In this document: positions 36,051-46,721 of the stretch, piece by piece
How positions within the stretch are numbered: the first letter of the stretch is position 1
Layout of the letters: every line of letters starts with the position of its first letter
Source of the DNA: Acidobacteria bacterium RIFCSPLOWO2_12_FULL_66_21
GTDB lineage: Bacteria; Acidobacteriota; Vicinamibacteria; Vicinamibacterales; 2-12-FULL-66-21
Direction: 5' to 3'
Assembly: GCA_001767455.1 (NCBI GenBank)
Contig: MELC01000024.1
Location: 153,233-217,232, forward strand
Length of the DNA stretch: 64,000 nucleotides
Made by a program: the position numbers and the translations under genes
Notes under the pieces: model-generated
The model's database searches: none
Told to the model about the DNA's origin: nothing
What the model saw: the letters and a program-made list of their open reading frames with translations, nothing else

Positions 36051-38738
36051 TTAGATGAGTGCAGGCAGCACGGATCTGAGGCGGTCGACCTCCTGTTCGA
36101 GCAGCGGGTAGAGCTCGCGCGCCGCGGTGATGTCGCCATCGAAGCCGACCATCTCCATGCGCGCGGCGATCTCCCGCGCCGGGCCCGCCGGGAAGTTGCC
36201 GATCGTGCCTTTGAGCGCGTGCGCCGCTCGCCGCAGCGCGTCGGAGTCGGCCGCCACGATGGCGGAATGGATCTGCTCGACGAGGCGGGGGCTCTGCTCG
36301 ACGAAGATGTCGACGAGCTTTCTCGCCAGCGCGAGGTCGTCGCCGAGGCCGGCGAGGAAGGCCGCGCGGCCGGCCAGCTCCGGCGGCAGCGTTCCCGGGA
36401 CCGAGTGCTCACTCAGTTCCTCGACCGTGTGGAAGAGGACGTCGCGCGAGACCGGTTTGGTGACGAACCGTTCCATCCCCGCGGCCCGGCATCGATCGGG
36501 ATCGTCGGCGAGCGCCGAGGCGGTCATGGCGACGATCGGCAAGTGGCCGCCGGATGTGCGCTCCCACTGGCGGATGGCCAGCGTCGCCTGGAGACCGTCC
36601 ATCTCTGGCATCTGCAGGTCCATCAGGGCGACGTCGGCATGGTGGCGCGAGAGCTCCAGGAGGGCCTCCCGGCCGTTGCGGGCCGTGATCACGCGGTGTC
36701 CGCGTCCCAGGAGCAGCGCCGCGACAATCTCGCGGTGAACCTCATCGTCCTCGACGAGCAGGACGACGAGCGGTCTGCGGCCCGTTGACGTCGCGGGCGT
36801 GATTCCCGGCTCGGGCTTGACGGCCGACTGCTTGTGCACGCCGAAGATCGCGGTGAACCTGAACGCGGAGCCGCGGCCCGTCTCGCTCTCCACCCAGATG
36901 TCGCCCCCCATCAACTCGACCAGGCGCGCCGAGATCGAGAGCCCGAGTCCCGTCCCGCCGTAGCGGCGGGCCGACGATCCGTCGGCCTGCGCGAACGCCT
37001 CGAAGACGATCTCCTGCTTGTCGCGCGGGATGCCGATCCCGGTGTCGATCACGGCGAAGTGGAGGCAGATTTCGTTCATCAGCTCGGTCGCGATCTCGAC
37101 CCGCAGCCGCACCTCGCCCGTGTCGGTGAACTTGATCGCGTTGCCGATCAGGTTGATGAGGATCTGGCGAAGCCGCATCGGATCGCCGATGAGACTGTCG
37201 GGCACCGCGGGCACCACGTCGAGGACGAGCGAGAGGCCCTTCTCCGCCGCGCGGACGCGGAGCGTCTCGATCGCGTCGGCCAGTGTCCCGCGCAGCGCGA
37301 ACGCCTCGCGGTCGAGCGTGAGCTTGCGCGATTCGATCTTCGAGAAGTCGAGGATGTCGCCGATGATGACCATCAGCGCTTCCGCCGAGGACTGCACGCG
37401 GCCGATCATGTCCTCCCGCGCGCCGTGCTCCAGCATGTGCTGCGCCATCCCGATGATCGCGCTGAGCGGCGTGCGGATCTCGTGGCTGACGTTCGCGAGG
37501 AACTCGCTCTTCGCGCGGTTCGCGTCCTCGGATCGCGCGCGCGCGTCCTCGAGCAGGCGCGACTTGTCCTCGAGCTGGCGGACGAGGTCGCGGGGGCGCG
37601 TGACGTCCTGAAACGTGAAGGTCAGGCCGGAGCTGCCGCCCGCCCCGTCGCGGGCGGGCTGGGCGACCCATTGGAACACGCGTCCGCTGGACGGCTGCTG
37701 CAGATCGCCGCGGCCGCCGGCCCAGGGATCGCTCAAGAGGGCCTGCAGCGTGGGCAGGAAGCTGTCGCCGTCCCCGACCGAGTACAGACGCGACACGACG
37801 CGTGACAGTTCGCTGCCGATCACCGCGCGGGGGTCGAAGCCGAGCAGATCGCCCGCGCGGACGTTGGCGGCCTCGATGCGGCCGTCAGGGCTCACGAAAA
37901 TGATGCCATCCGAAGTGGAATCGAAGATCTGCGACTGCCGCGCCTTCTCGCGCTGCGCCGTGGCATACAGCTCCGCGTTCTCCACCGCGAGCCGCGCCTG
38001 CTTGTCGAGCGCGGTCCGGAGCTCGGCCGACGACGCCTCGAAGGCGGAGGATTTCTGCTCGAGATCGCCAATCAACTGGCGCGCGAGGCGAATGACCCGC
38101 GACATGCGCGCGTGGCGCTCGTCGGCGGTCCTGGCGATGATCGCGATGTACAGGCTGCCCGAGTAGATGAACAGCAGCTTGGCGATCTCGGGTCCGATCG
38201 GGATCGCGCGGCCGTCGACAAGCGTCACCTGGAGGATCACGGCCGCGTAGCTGAGCGGCGCCAGGTGCGCGAACAGGAGGGCGCGGCGAAACGAGGTGGA
38301 GGTCTGGTCCGCGACCCGGAACAGCGGCAGGAAGAAGATCCAGCTCCGCTCAGCGCCGGTCGCGTAAATGACCAGGGAGAACATGGCCAGGTCCGCCGCA
38401 AGCACCGCCGTGCCCAGATCGAAACGCGCCCGGAGGTCCGCGAAAAAGAGGTACAGCAGGTACGTCGAGACCGCGCAGTAGCCGCCGACCGCGAGCGCGA
38501 GGCGTCCCCACGCCGTCCACGAGGGCTCTCCGAGAAGCAGCTCGTTGTGCAGGAGCGCGCCCGCCAGCAGCAACGCGAACCCGATGGCGCGCAGGCGGGG
38601 AACGACGACGGTGTTGAGGCGGATGAGCCTCTCGCGCTTGAGCCGCTCCGCGTCGGCCGTCCCCGGCTGAAGCTCCCAGGTGTCGGCGTCCGCGGCTGGA
38701 AGCGCGGGAAAGGCCCACCGCGATAAGCGCGAGGCCAT
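36051..38738 (-). CDS. Hybrid sensor histidine kinase (membrane, PAS, HisKA, HATPase, REC, HPt)
   Basis: An 895-residue phosphorelay sensor. About six hydrophobic segments occupy residues 50-205, a coiled segment leads to a PAS domain (SDGIIFVSPDGRIEAANVRA, about 275-385). HisKA follows with His419 ([14 protein letters not shown]). The ATPase domain has NLIGNAIKF, DTGIGI and GGTGLGLSI. A receiver domain has the acceptor Asp707 (ALMDLQMPEMDG), and the C-terminal HPt domain has His840 (AAHALKGT). All phosphotransfer residues are present, so it should pass phosphate to a separate output regulator. None with a DNA-binding domain is encoded nearby; the response regulator at 38991 is the nearest candidate. 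The signal is unknown. Confidence 0.93.
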   Translation of the reverse strand: MASRLSRWAFPALPAADADTWELQPGTADAERLKRERLIRLNTVVVPRLRAIGFALLLAGALLHNELLLGEPSWTAWGRLALAVGGYCAVSTYLLYLFFADLRARFDLGTAVLAADLAMFSLVIYATGAERSWIFFLPLFRVADQTSTSFRRALLFAHLAPLSYAAVILQVTLVDGRAIPIGPEIAKLLFIYSGSLYIAIIARTADERHARMSRVIRLARQLIGDLEQKSSAFEASSAELRTALDKQARLAVENAELYATAQREKARQSQIFDSTSDGIIFVSPDGRIEAANVRAGDLLGFDPRAVIGSELSRVVSRLYSVGDGDSFLPTLQALLSDPWAGGRGDLQQPSSGRVFQWVAQPARDGAGGSSGLTFTFQDVTRPRDLVRQLEDKSRLLEDARARSEDANRAKSEFLANVSHEIRTPLSAIIGMAQHMLEHGAREDMIGRVQSSAEALMVIIGDILDFSKIESRKLTLDREAFALRGTLADAIETLRVRAAEKGLSLVLDVVPAVPDSLIGDPMRLRQILINLIGNAIKFTDTGEVRLRVEIATELMNEICLHFAVIDTGIGIPRDKQEIVFEAFAQADGSSARRYGGTGLGLSISARLVELMGGDIWVESETGRGSAFRFTAIFGVHKQSAVKPEPGITPATSTGRRPLVVLLVEDDEVHREIVAALLLGRGHRVITARNGREALLELSRHHADVALMDLQMPEMDGLQATLAIRQWERTSGGHLPIVAMTASALADDPDRCRAAGMERFVTKPVSRDVLFHTVEELSEHSVPGTLPPELAGRAAFLAGLGDDLALARKLVDIFVEQSPRLVEQIHSAIVAADSDALRRAAHALKGTIGNFPAGPAREIAARMEMVGFDGDITAARELYPLLEQEVDRLRSVLPALI

Positions 38739-38774
38739 GGGTATTGGATGAGTACCGGCCGAATCTTAGCAGAA

Positions 38775-38848
38775 TGGAGCGGGCTACGGGGATCGAACCC
38801 GTCTAACTGGCTTGGGAAGCCAGGGCATTACCACTATGCTAAGCCCGC
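38775..38848 (-). tRNA. tRNA-Gly (CCC)
   Basis: Complete 74-nt cloverleaf with encoded CCA, read on the minus strand. Acceptor stem GCGGGCT pairs with AGCCCGC; anticodon stem CTGGC/GCCAG encloses TTCCCAA, giving anticodon CCC. The T-loop GGTTCGATCC is standard. It lies 36 bp upstream of the histidine kinase start, on the same strand, so part of it may be co-transcribed. Confidence 0.95.
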
Positions 38849-38990
38849 GAACCCGACGATTTTAGCATAGACCTTCGTACCCGCTCGACACGCGAAGGCT
38901 TCGCCGGCGGCCGCAGGTACGCTACTATCGGCGCCACCCTCACTGACCGCAACTGCATGAGGCGCGCGCACCAGGTCGCGCCGTCAGCCT

Positions 38991-39587
38991 ATGCGCATAC
39001 TGCTCGCCGACGATGACGCCGCGCTGAGGCATGGGCTCGGGATCCAACTCCAGCGTTGGGGGTACGACCCGATCCTGTGCGCGACGGGGGATGACGCGCG
39101 GCAGGCGCTGCAGACGGACCCGCCGCTCGTCGCGATCCTGGATCGCAGCATGCCGGGCGCCGACGGACTCACGCTGTGCCGGGAAATCCGCGACACCGCC
39201 GCGCTCGCATCGACCTACGTCATCCTGCTCACGGCGTACGACTCGCAGGCCGACGTCGTCAGCGGCCTCCAGGGCGGCGCCGACGAGTACATTACGAAGC
39301 CGTTCGACTGGGCGGTCCTTCGCGCCCGCATCGGGATCGGCGTGCGCATCGCCACGCTGCAGCAGAATCTCGCCCAGCGCGTCGCCGATCTGCAGGGCGC
39401 GCTGGACAGCGTCAGGCAACTGTCCGGTCTGTTGCCGATCTGTGCGTACTGCAAGCGCATCCGGAACGACGGCGATTACTGGCAGCAGCTCGAGTCGTAC
39501 CTCGCGGAGCACGCGGGCACGCAATTCAGCCACGGCATCTGTCCGGCGTGTTACGAACGCGCGCGCCGCGATTTCGATCAGACATGA
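38991..39587 (+). CDS. Response regulator with cysteine-containing C-terminal module
   Basis: A 198-residue protein. The receiver domain covers residues 1-120, with acidic pocket ADDD, phospho-acceptor Asp51 ([11 protein letters not shown]), LLTAYD and the KPF lysine. A short coiled region follows. The C-terminus is a compact module with [21 protein letters not shown] and HGICPACYE, i.e. two CxxC pairs, which could bind zinc. This tail is common on receiver and PAS proteins but its function is not established. No DNA-binding domain is present. It overlaps the next gene by 4 bp (ATGA), indicating a partner role in its phosphorelay. Confidence 0.9.
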   Translation: MRILLADDDAALRHGLGIQLQRWGYDPILCATGDDARQALQTDPPLVAILDRSMPGADGLTLCREIRDTAALASTYVILLTAYDSQADVVSGLQGGADEYITKPFDWAVLRARIGIGVRIATLQQNLAQRVADLQGALDSVRQLSGLLPICAYCKRIRNDGDYWQQLESYLAEHAGTQFSHGICPACYERARRDFDQT

Positions 39588-42500
39588 GACGCATGCGCAT
39601 GCCGTCCCGATGGCCGCGAAGACGCCGTACCCGAGCCGCACGTGCCGGCGGCGCCGCGGTGGTGTGGCTGCTGGCGATGACGGCGTCGGCGGCGGACTTC
39701 GATGCCGAGAAGTCGATCGAGCAGTACGTGCACCGCGTGTGGGCGTTCGAACAGGGCCTCCCGCAGAACTCCGTGCTGGCGCTCGCGCAAAGCGCGGACG
39801 GGTTCCTGTGGGTCGCGACCCAGGAGGGGCTCGCGCGCTTCGACGGCATCCGTTTCAGGGTCTTCGGAACCGCGACGTCTCCGGCCTTTCGCAGCAACCG
39901 CATCACCACGCTCGTCACGGACGGTTCCGGCGCGCTCTGGCTCGGCACCGACAGCGGGCTCGTCCACTACGCCGGGGGCCAGTTCACTGCGATTGGCGGC
40001 CTCCCGGACGAACGTATCTTCGCGCTGTACGTGGACCAGGGAGGAGAGCTGTGGGTCGGAACGGGGGCCGGCGCCGTCCGGCGGCCGGCCGGGAGCAGCA
40101 CGTTTCTGCCGGTTCCGGCGCTTGAAGGCGCGCAGGTGCTGGCGCTGCTGCGGGACAGTCACAAACGCCTCTTTGCGGGGACGTCCACCGGCCTCGTGCA
40201 ACTGGTGTCGGACGATCGCGCCGTGGCGACTGCCGACATCACGCAGCCCGTCCACTGCCTGCTGGAGGATTCGGCGGGAACGCTCTGGATCGGCGCGGAC
40301 CACGGCCTCCTGCGCTGGACCGAAGGACGCGTGACGCCCGTCGCGGGGATTGCCGACCGGATATGGTCGCTGCTGGCCGATCGCGCGGGAAGTCTCTGGA
40401 TCGGCACGAACGGCAGCGGGCTGAAGCGCCTGCGGTCCGGGCGGTTGACCTCCTTCACGACGAAGACCGGCCTGAGCAACGACGTCGTCCTGTCCCTGCT
40501 GGAGGACCGCGAGGGAACGCTCTGGGTGGGGACGTATGGCGGCGGCCTGAACAACTTTCATGAAGGGACCTTCGCCACCTACGGCGTGCAGGAAGGGCTC
40601 GTCCACGATATCGCCCGCACGATCTTCGAGGACCGCGAAGGCAGCGTATGGATCGGGACGAGCGGCGGGCTCAATCGTCTCCGGCCCGACGGCACGATCG
40701 ACACCTTTACGGACCGCGACGGTCTGTCGTACCGCCGAGTTCTGACGATCGCGCAGGCGTCCAACGGCGACATGTGGATTGGCACCGACGGCGGCGGCGT
40801 GGATCGTTTCGCGAACAACCGGTTCACGGTCTTCACGCGCAACGACGGCCTGCCGTCCAACACGGTCACTGCCGTCCTGGCGGATCCACGCGGCGCGCTG
40901 TGGGTTGGCACCGACGCCGGTCTCGTCCGCTTCGGCACCGGCAGCCCTGCCGATGACACGAAGGTCCTTTCGCCTGCCCCCATCATCAGCATCTACGCGG
41001 CTCGCGATGGCCGGATGTGGATCGGCACGGCGGGCCACGGACTGCTGCGGTTCGAGCCGGATGGCACGCCGCTCGGCGCCGCCGCCGAGCTTCCAACGGG
41101 CCACGTGACGGCGATCCTCGAGGACGACGCTGGGGCGATGTGGATTGGAACGCGCGGCGCGGGCCTCCTGCGCCTGTTCGAGGGGCGGTTGCACCGGTTC
41201 CGAGAATACGACGGTCTCTTCGACGACACGATCCACACCATCCTCGACGACGGGTCGGGGAACTTCTGGTTCAGCAGCAACAAGGGAATCTGGCGGACGA
41301 AACGAAGCGACCTCGAGGCGATCGCGGGCGGCCGCCCGATGCGCATCGCGTCGGCGGCGTACGGCGTCAGCGACGGCATGCGCACGGCCGAGTGCAACGG
41401 CAGCGCGCAGCCCGCCGGCTGGCGCACCCGCGACGGACGGCTCTGGTTCCCCACGCTGAAAGGAGTGGCCGTCGTCAACCCGGCGCGGATGCCGCACAAC
41501 TACGTCCCGCCTCCGATTGCCATCGACGGCGTGGTCATCAACGACCGTCCGATGGGGCCGTCGACGGAAATTCCGCCGGGCCGGGGAGAGCTGCAGTTCG
41601 AGTACACGGCCCCGAGCTTCGTGGCGCCCCAGAAGGTCCATTTCAGCTACATGCTCGAGGGATTCGATCGCGACTGGATCGATGCGCGCACGCGCCGCGA
41701 GATCCACTACACGAACATCCCGCCCGGCCGCTATGTGTTCCGGGTGATCGCCCACAACGAAGACAACGTGTGGAGCGAGCAGAGCGCGAACGTGCCATTC
41801 ACGCTGCGTCCGCATCTTTACCAGACGCGCTGGTTCTACACAGCGAGCATGCTGGCCTTCCTCGGCCTGGTGCTGGGCGCCCACCGCGTGCGCGTCGGGC
41901 GGCTGCGCGCGCGCGAGCGGGAACTGCTCGAACAGGTGCGGCAGCGGACCGCCGACCTCGAGGCCGCGAAAGCCATGGCCGAGGAAGCGAGCCAGGCGAA
42001 GAGCGACTTTCTCGCCAATGTGAGCCACGAAATCCGGACGCCGATGAACGGCATTCTCGGGATGACGGGACTGGCGCTCGACACCGAGCTCGCACCCGAA
42101 CAGCGCGAGTACCTCACGATGGTGAAGAGCTCGGCCGACTCCCTGCTTGCCGTCTTGAACGACGTGCTCGACTTCTCGAAGATCGAGCGCCAGCGGCTCG
42201 AACTCGAGGAGGTGCCGTTCTCGGTACGCGACGATCTCGCGGACCTGATCAAGCCACTGGCGCTCAGAGCCGAACAGAAGGGCGTCGAGCTCGTCTGCCA
42301 CCTCCGTCCCGATGTCCCCAGCGTCGTCGTGGGCGATCCGACCCGGCTGCGGCAAGTGCTCGTGAACCTGATCTCCAACGCGATCAAGTTCACCGAACGG
42401 GGACAGATTCTGGTGCAGATGGACATGGAGTCGGCGGACGCCGACGGTGTCGTCCTGCACGGCGCCGTGACCGACAGCGGCATCGGCGTACCGCTCGACA

Positions 42501-43558
42501 AGCAGCGCACGATTTTCGACCCGTTCAGGCAGGCGGATCAGTCGATCACGCGGCAATTCGGCGGAACGGGCCTGGGGCTGGCCATCTCGTCATCGCTCGT
42601 GAACATGATGGGCGGCCGCATGTGGCTCGAGAGCCAGCCCGGCGAAGGCAGCACGTTCCACTTCACCGTGAAGGTCGGCGTGTCGGACGCCGGAGCGGCG
42701 CGCGTTTCGGGCACGGCGACGCGCGTGCGCCCGCCGCTGCCCAGGCCGATGCTGCCCGCGGAGCCGCCGCTCAGGCGGCTGGACGTCCTGCTGGCCGAGG
42801 ACAACCTGGTCAATCAGCGGCTGGCGGGCGCGATCCTGCAGCGGCGGGGCCACCGCGTGACGATTGCCGCCAACGGCCGCGAAGCGCTCGACGTGCTCGA
42901 GCGCGCGAGGGTCGACCTGGTGCTGATGGACGTGCAGATGCCGGTCATGAGCGGGCTGGAGGCCACCGCCGAGATCCGGCGGCGCGAGAGGGGCGGCGGC
43001 ACGCGGCTGCGCATCATCGCGATGACGGCTCACGCGATGAAGGCCGACCGGGCGCGCTGCCTCGACGCCGGCATGGACGACTACATGGCCAAGCCGCTCG
43101 AACCGGCCCGCCTGATCGAGATGGTGGAATCGGGCATCGGCCGCCCCGCCGTCCCGCGCGCCGCCGCGACGCTGTTCGAGACGATGGTGCAGAAGACGGG
43201 GGGCGACCTAGCGCTCGCGGGCGAGGTCTGCGCGATCTTCCTCAGCGAGCTGCCCGGCTACACCGACGCGATCCGCAAGGCGATCGACGACTGGAACGCG
43301 GACGACCTGCGCACGGCGGCGCACGCGTTGAAGGGGTCGGTCGCCAACTTCGGAGAAAACGCCGCGGTGGCCGCCGCGCGCGCCCTGGAAGATTGCGGCC
43401 GCGACGGCCGGCTCGTCGAGGCGGAGCCATTGTTCGACGCGCTGGCCGCCGAAATCAGCGCGCTGCGCGCGCTGCTGGAGGCGGCGTGCGGCGCGCCGGG
43501 GCGCGAACATCCCGGAACCTCACCTGGCGGCGTTTCGGGAAGCGTCAGCCGCGGATGA
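39584..43558 (+). CDS. Propeller-type hybrid sensor histidine kinase
   Basis: A 1324-residue one-protein phosphorelay. After an arginine-rich N-terminus and signal helix ([12 protein letters not shown]), about 600 residues of two-component-regulator propeller repeats follow (units such as [26 protein letters not shown]). A Y_Y_Y domain ([25 protein letters not shown]) and a single membrane helix precede HisKA with His815. The ATPase domain has [15 protein letters not shown] and GGTGLGLAI. The receiver has Asp1116 ([12 protein letters not shown]) and the HPt domain has His1247 (AAHALKGS). The propeller faces the periplasm and in related proteins senses polysaccharide breakdown products. The expected AraC-type output domain is absent. 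The start overlaps the upstream regulator's stop. Confidence 0.93.
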   Translation: MRRMRMPSRWPRRRRTRAARAGGAAVVWLLAMTASAADFDAEKSIEQYVHRVWAFEQGLPQNSVLALAQSADGFLWVATQEGLARFDGIRFRVFGTATSPAFRSNRITTLVTDGSGALWLGTDSGLVHYAGGQFTAIGGLPDERIFALYVDQGGELWVGTGAGAVRRPAGSSTFLPVPALEGAQVLALLRDSHKRLFAGTSTGLVQLVSDDRAVATADITQPVHCLLEDSAGTLWIGADHGLLRWTEGRVTPVAGIADRIWSLLADRAGSLWIGTNGSGLKRLRSGRLTSFTTKTGLSNDVVLSLLEDREGTLWVGTYGGGLNNFHEGTFATYGVQEGLVHDIARTIFEDREGSVWIGTSGGLNRLRPDGTIDTFTDRDGLSYRRVLTIAQASNGDMWIGTDGGGVDRFANNRFTVFTRNDGLPSNTVTAVLADPRGALWVGTDAGLVRFGTGSPADDTKVLSPAPIISIYAARDGRMWIGTAGHGLLRFEPDGTPLGAAAELPTGHVTAILEDDAGAMWIGTRGAGLLRLFEGRLHRFREYDGLFDDTIHTILDDGSGNFWFSSNKGIWRTKRSDLEAIAGGRPMRIASAAYGVSDGMRTAECNGSAQPAGWRTRDGRLWFPTLKGVAVVNPARMPHNYVPPPIAIDGVVINDRPMGPSTEIPPGRGELQFEYTAPSFVAPQKVHFSYMLEGFDRDWIDARTRREIHYTNIPPGRYVFRVIAHNEDNVWSEQSANVPFTLRPHLYQTRWFYTASMLAFLGLVLGAHRVRVGRLRARERELLEQVRQRTADLEAAKAMAEEASQAKSDFLANVSHEIRTPMNGILGMTGLALDTELAPEQREYLTMVKSSADSLLAVLNDVLDFSKIERQRLELEEVPFSVRDDLADLIKPLALRAEQKGVELVCHLRPDVPSVVVGDPTRLRQVLVNLISNAIKFTERGQILVQMDMESADADGVVLHGAVTDSGIGVPLDKQRTIFDPFRQADQSITRQFGGTGLGLAISSSLVNMMGGRMWLESQPGEGSTFHFTVKVGVSDAGAARVSGTATRVRPPLPRPMLPAEPPLRRLDVLLAEDNLVNQRLAGAILQRRGHRVTIAANGREALDVLERARVDLVLMDVQMPVMSGLEATAEIRRRERGGGTRLRIIAMTAHAMKADRARCLDAGMDDYMAKPLEPARLIEMVESGIGRPAVPRAAATLFETMVQKTGGDLALAGEVCAIFLSELPGYTDAIRKAIDDWNADDLRTAAHALKGSVANFGENAAVAAARALEDCGRDGRLVEAEPLFDALAAEISALRALLEAACGAPGREHPGTSPGGVSGSVSRG

Positions 43559-44900
43559 AGTCCAGCACTTCGTCGCGCCTGCGTTCCATCAACCGGGGCG
43601 TGACCGCCTCGAGGTTCAGGCGGAGCATCGGTTCGGTGTTCGACGGCCGCACGTTGAAGTGCCAGTCCGGGAATTCGGCTGAGACGCCGTCCATCGTGTA
43701 GACGCGCCCGGACGTGTATTTCGCGGCGAGGCCGTCGAGCTTCGCCTGCACGATGCGCATGTCCGGCACCCGCGTGTTGATTTCGCCTGAAATGAAATAC
43801 TTCGCCCGCAGCGGCGCCAGCAGCTCGTGAAGCGTCTGGCCCTTGCGTGACATCAGCTCGAGGATCAGGAGCGCGGGGATGAACCCGTTGTCCGCGTAGA
43901 AGTTGTCGCGGAAGTAGTAGTGCCCGGTGACCTCGCCGCCGAAGATCGCGCCTTCCTCGCGCATGCGCCGCTTGAAGAAGGCATGGCCGACGCGGTTCAT
44001 CAGCGCGGTCCCGCCGTACTGCCCGACGATGTCCTTGACGGCGTAGCTCGCGCGCACGTCGTAGACCACTTTCGCCGCGGGGCTCTTGAGGAGGAACGCC
44101 TCGGCGAGCAACGCCGTGATGAAATCGCCGGCAATGAACTCGCCGGTGCCGTCGATGAAGAAGCAGCGGTCGGCGTCTCCGTCCCATGCGATCCCGATGT
44201 CGGCGCGATCGGCGACGACACGCTCGACGATATCGCGGCGGTTCTCCTCGATCAGCGGGTTGGCCTCGTGATTGGGGAAGGTGCCGTCCACTTCAAAGCA
44301 CAGCGTGGTCGTGCGGCAGGGAAGCCGCTCGAACAACCTCGGCGCCACCATCCCCGCGATCCCATTGCCCGCGTCGAGCACGACGTTGAACGGTTTTATG
44401 AGCGCCGGATCGATGAAGGACATCACGTGCGCGATGTAATCGTCGATGACGTCCATGGTGGAGAGCGCGCCCGGCGTGGCCGCCTCGGGCGGGAGCGATC
44501 CGCCCGCGATCATGTCGCGGATGTCGCCGATGCCCGCGTCGCCGCTGAGCGGGAACGCCTCGCGGCGCACCAGCTTGATGCCGTTGTATTCCTTGGGGTT
44601 GTGCGACGCCGTAATCTGCGCGCCGCCGTCGAGCCGGTCGCGCGCGACGGCGAAGTACATCATGTCGGTGCCCATCATCCCGTAGTCGACGACGTCGGCG
44701 CCCTGCGCGCGGGCGCCGTCGGTGAAGGCGGCCGCCACCGACGGCGAGGAGAGCCGCATGTCGCGCGAGACCGCGACGGCCTTCGCCCCCAGATAGCTGA
44801 CGAACCCGCGGCCGATGAGCCGCGCGGCGTCTTCGTCGATCTCCGAGGGATACAGGCCGCGGACGTCGTACGCCTTGAAGATGGCGGGATTGATCGTCAT
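43545..44900 (-). CDS. manB: Phosphomannomutase/phosphoglucomutase
   Basis: Alpha-D-phosphohexomutase of 451 residues that converts hexose 6-phosphate to hexose 1-phosphate. Motifs are [11 protein letters not shown] at the N-terminus, the phosphoserine loop [12 protein letters not shown], the metal-binding DGDADR and the sugar-binding GEVTGHYYF. The C-terminal phosphate-binding [10 protein letters not shown] completes all four domains. It overlaps the upstream nucleotidyltransferase gene by 4 bp, giving a two-gene unit for an activated sugar, most likely GDP-mannose. Its 3' end overlaps the convergent sensor kinase gene by 14 bp. Confidence 0.93.
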   Translation of the reverse strand: MTINPAIFKAYDVRGLYPSEIDEDAARLIGRGFVSYLGAKAVAVSRDMRLSSPSVAAAFTDGARAQGADVVDYGMMGTDMMYFAVARDRLDGGAQITASHNPKEYNGIKLVRREAFPLSGDAGIGDIRDMIAGGSLPPEAATPGALSTMDVIDDYIAHVMSFIDPALIKPFNVVLDAGNGIAGMVAPRLFERLPCRTTTLCFEVDGTFPNHEANPLIEENRRDIVERVVADRADIGIAWDGDADRCFFIDGTGEFIAGDFITALLAEAFLLKSPAAKVVYDVRASYAVKDIVGQYGGTALMNRVGHAFFKRRMREEGAIFGGEVTGHYYFRDNFYADNGFIPALLILELMSRKGQTLHELLAPLRAKYFISGEINTRVPDMRIVQAKLDGLAAKYTSGRVYTMDGVSAEFPDWHFNVRPSNTEPMLRLNLEAVTPRLMERRRDEVLDFIRG

Positions 44901-45955
44901 AGCATGCTGTAGTCGGTGATGATCGTCTTGTCGCCGAGGACGGCCGGCGGGCTGAGCGTGGCGTTGCGGCCGACGTGGCAGTTGCGGCCGAGGATCGCCC
45001 CGCGGACGACCGCTTCGGGCCCGATCCAGCCGTTCGGCCAGACGATCGAGCCATCGATGGTCGCGTGTTCCTCGACGTGCGTGTGCCGGCCGATCACGGA
45101 GTACGGCAGCACGCGCGCGCCGCTCTTGATCGTCACGCCCTCGTCCACGAAGCACGGCCCCTGCACCTCGACCCCCTCCTCGACCTTCGCGTCGGGGGAA
45201 ATCCACGCGTGGGACGGCGGCGCGCCGGCAAACGGCGGGGCGGCGTACCGTCCGGCCATGATGTCCTGGTGCACCTGCAAGTACTTGGCCGGGGTGCCGA
45301 TGTCGATCCAGTAGCCGTCGTAGACGTACGCCACGAAGGTCTCGCCGCGCTCGATCAACGACGGAAAGAAGCTCCGCTCGATCGACCACGCCGTGTCCTT
45401 CGGGATCCGATCGAACGTGTCAGGTTCCAGAACGTAGATGCCCGCGTTGATCGTGTTGCAGGCGATCTCGTCCTCGCCCGGCTTCTCCAGGAACCGCTTG
45501 ACGTTGCCGTCCCCGTCGGTCTCGACCAGGCCGTACGCCCGCGGATTCTCCACCGGCGTCAGCACGATGGTGGCCTTGGCCTTGCGCTGGCGGTGCAGGC
45601 GCAGCACCGCCCCGAGGTCCACCTGCGTCAGCACGTCGCCGTTGAAGACAACGACCGATTCGGTCAGCGCGTCCCCCGCGTACCGCACCGCGCCGCCCGT
45701 GCCGAGCGGCATCGGCTCGACGACATACCGGAGGCGCAGCCCGAGCCCTTCGCCTTCGCCGAAGATCTCCTCGATCCGGCGGGGCTGGTAGTTCAGGCTC
45801 AGGATGACCTCGTCGATCTCCCGGACGTGCCGGAGGAGATCGATCTGGTAGTAGAGAAAGGGGCGGTTGAGGATCGGGACGATCGGCTTCGGCGTGTGGA
45901 CCGTCAGCGGGCGCAGGCGGGTGCCCTTGCCCCCTGCGAGCAGGATAGCCTTCAT
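44897..45955 (-). CDS. Sugar-1-phosphate nucleotidyltransferase (mannose-1-phosphate guanylyltransferase type)
   Basis: A 352-residue enzyme with the N-terminal nucleotidyltransferase fold (KAILLAGGKGTRLRPLT, TPKPIVPILNRP) and VFNGDVLTQVD for metal and sugar binding. A C-terminal left-handed beta helix of hexapeptide repeats follows, for oligomerisation. It joins a sugar 1-phosphate to a nucleotide. Its pairing with phosphomannomutase suggests mannose 1-phosphate and GTP, but glucose 1-phosphate cannot be excluded. The ATG at 45955 follows a GGAAG stretch and starts at the first strand. Confidence 0.88.
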   Translation of the reverse strand: MKAILLAGGKGTRLRPLTVHTPKPIVPILNRPFLYYQIDLLRHVREIDEVILSLNYQPRRIEEIFGEGEGLGLRLRYVVEPMPLGTGGAVRYAGDALTESVVVFNGDVLTQVDLGAVLRLHRQRKAKATIVLTPVENPRAYGLVETDGDGNVKRFLEKPGEDEIACNTINAGIYVLEPDTFDRIPKDTAWSIERSFFPSLIERGETFVAYVYDGYWIDIGTPAKYLQVHQDIMAGRYAAPPFAGAPPSHAWISPDAKVEEGVEVQGPCFVDEGVTIKSGARVLPYSVIGRHTHVEEHATIDGSIVWPNGWIGPEAVVRGAILGRNCHVGRNATLSPPAVLGDKTIITDYSML

Positions 45956-46078
45956 GACAACTTCCGATGATAATGCGGAACGCATGAATCACCGAGCGGG
46001 AAATTGCCGGCCGGCGTGGGCCGGCCCTGCCTTGACAGCCGCCCGGCGATTCGATAAACCCACTGTCGGCCGACCCTG

Positions 46079-46651
46079 ATGTCCATCAACCTGCCGAACG
46101 CCCTCACCCTGGGCCGCATCTTCCTCGTGCCGCTGCTCGTGGTGGTGCTGCTCACGAAGTTCGAGGGGCGGCTGATCCTCGGCGTGCGCAAGGAGCTGGT
46201 GGGCGCCGCCATCTTCGGCGTGGCGTCGCTGACCGACTGGCTCGACGGCTACCTCGCGCGGCGGCGCAAGCAGGTCACCACGCTCGGCCAGTTCATGGAC
46301 CCGCTCGCCGACAAGCTGCTCGTCACGGCCGCGCTCGTGTCGCTGGTGCAGATGGACCTGGCCCAGTCGTGGATGGTGGTGGTCATTCTTGGACGGGAAT
46401 TCGCGGTGACGGTGCTCCGCAGCATCGCGCACTCGAGAGGCGTGATGATCCCCGCCTCACCGCTCGGGAAGTTCAAGATGGCATCGCAGGTGACCGCGAT
46501 CCTGCTGCTCATCCTGGGCCGGGATCATCTGCAGCAGTTCTTCGTGCTCGGCAAGATCGCGCTGTGGATCGCCGTCATCACGGCGGTCATCTCCGCCGCC
46601 GACTATTACCGCCGCTTCAATCACGTGTTGAACGTCAGGCAGGAACTCTGA
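46079..46651 (+). CDS. pgsA: CDP-diacylglycerol-glycerol-3-phosphate 3-phosphatidyltransferase
   Basis: Integral membrane enzyme of 190 residues that makes phosphatidylglycerol phosphate from CDP-diacylglycerol. The CDP-alcohol phosphotransferase motif is complete: DWLDGYLARRRKQVTTLGQF followed by MDPLADK. About five hydrophobic segments are present. The N-terminal SINLPNALTLGRIFLVPLLV is typical of PgsA. A decamer hairpin follows its stop codon. The partial gene at the left window edge appears related. Confidence 0.94.
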   Translation: MSINLPNALTLGRIFLVPLLVVVLLTKFEGRLILGVRKELVGAAIFGVASLTDWLDGYLARRRKQVTTLGQFMDPLADKLLVTAALVSLVQMDLAQSWMVVVILGREFAVTVLRSIAHSRGVMIPASPLGKFKMASQVTAILLLILGRDHLQQFFVLGKIALWIAVITAVISAADYYRRFNHVLNVRQEL

Positions 46652-46652
46652 C

Positions 46653-46719
46653 AGGGTGCTGAAAGGTGCTGAAGGGTGCCGAGGGGTGCTCGGCACCCTT
46701 CAGCACCCCTCAGCACCTT
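46653..46719. repeat. Decamer hairpin GGTGCTGAAG between convergent genes
   Basis: Tandem decamers (GGGTGCTGAA, AGGTGCTGAA, GGGTGCCGAG) pair with a following complementary array (CGGCACCCTT, CAGCACCCCT, CAGCACCTT) over 30 bp with three mismatches and a 7-nt loop. It starts 1 bp after the pgsA stop and ends 2 bp before the stop of the convergent gene. A bidirectional terminator role is plausible. Confidence 0.85.
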
Positions 46720-46721
46720 GG

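Noticed and set aside
39578..42556. Nearly 1000-codon minus-strand frame opposite the propeller kinase
   Set aside because: Composition is antisense-like and the plus-strand repeats and kinase motifs are clear.
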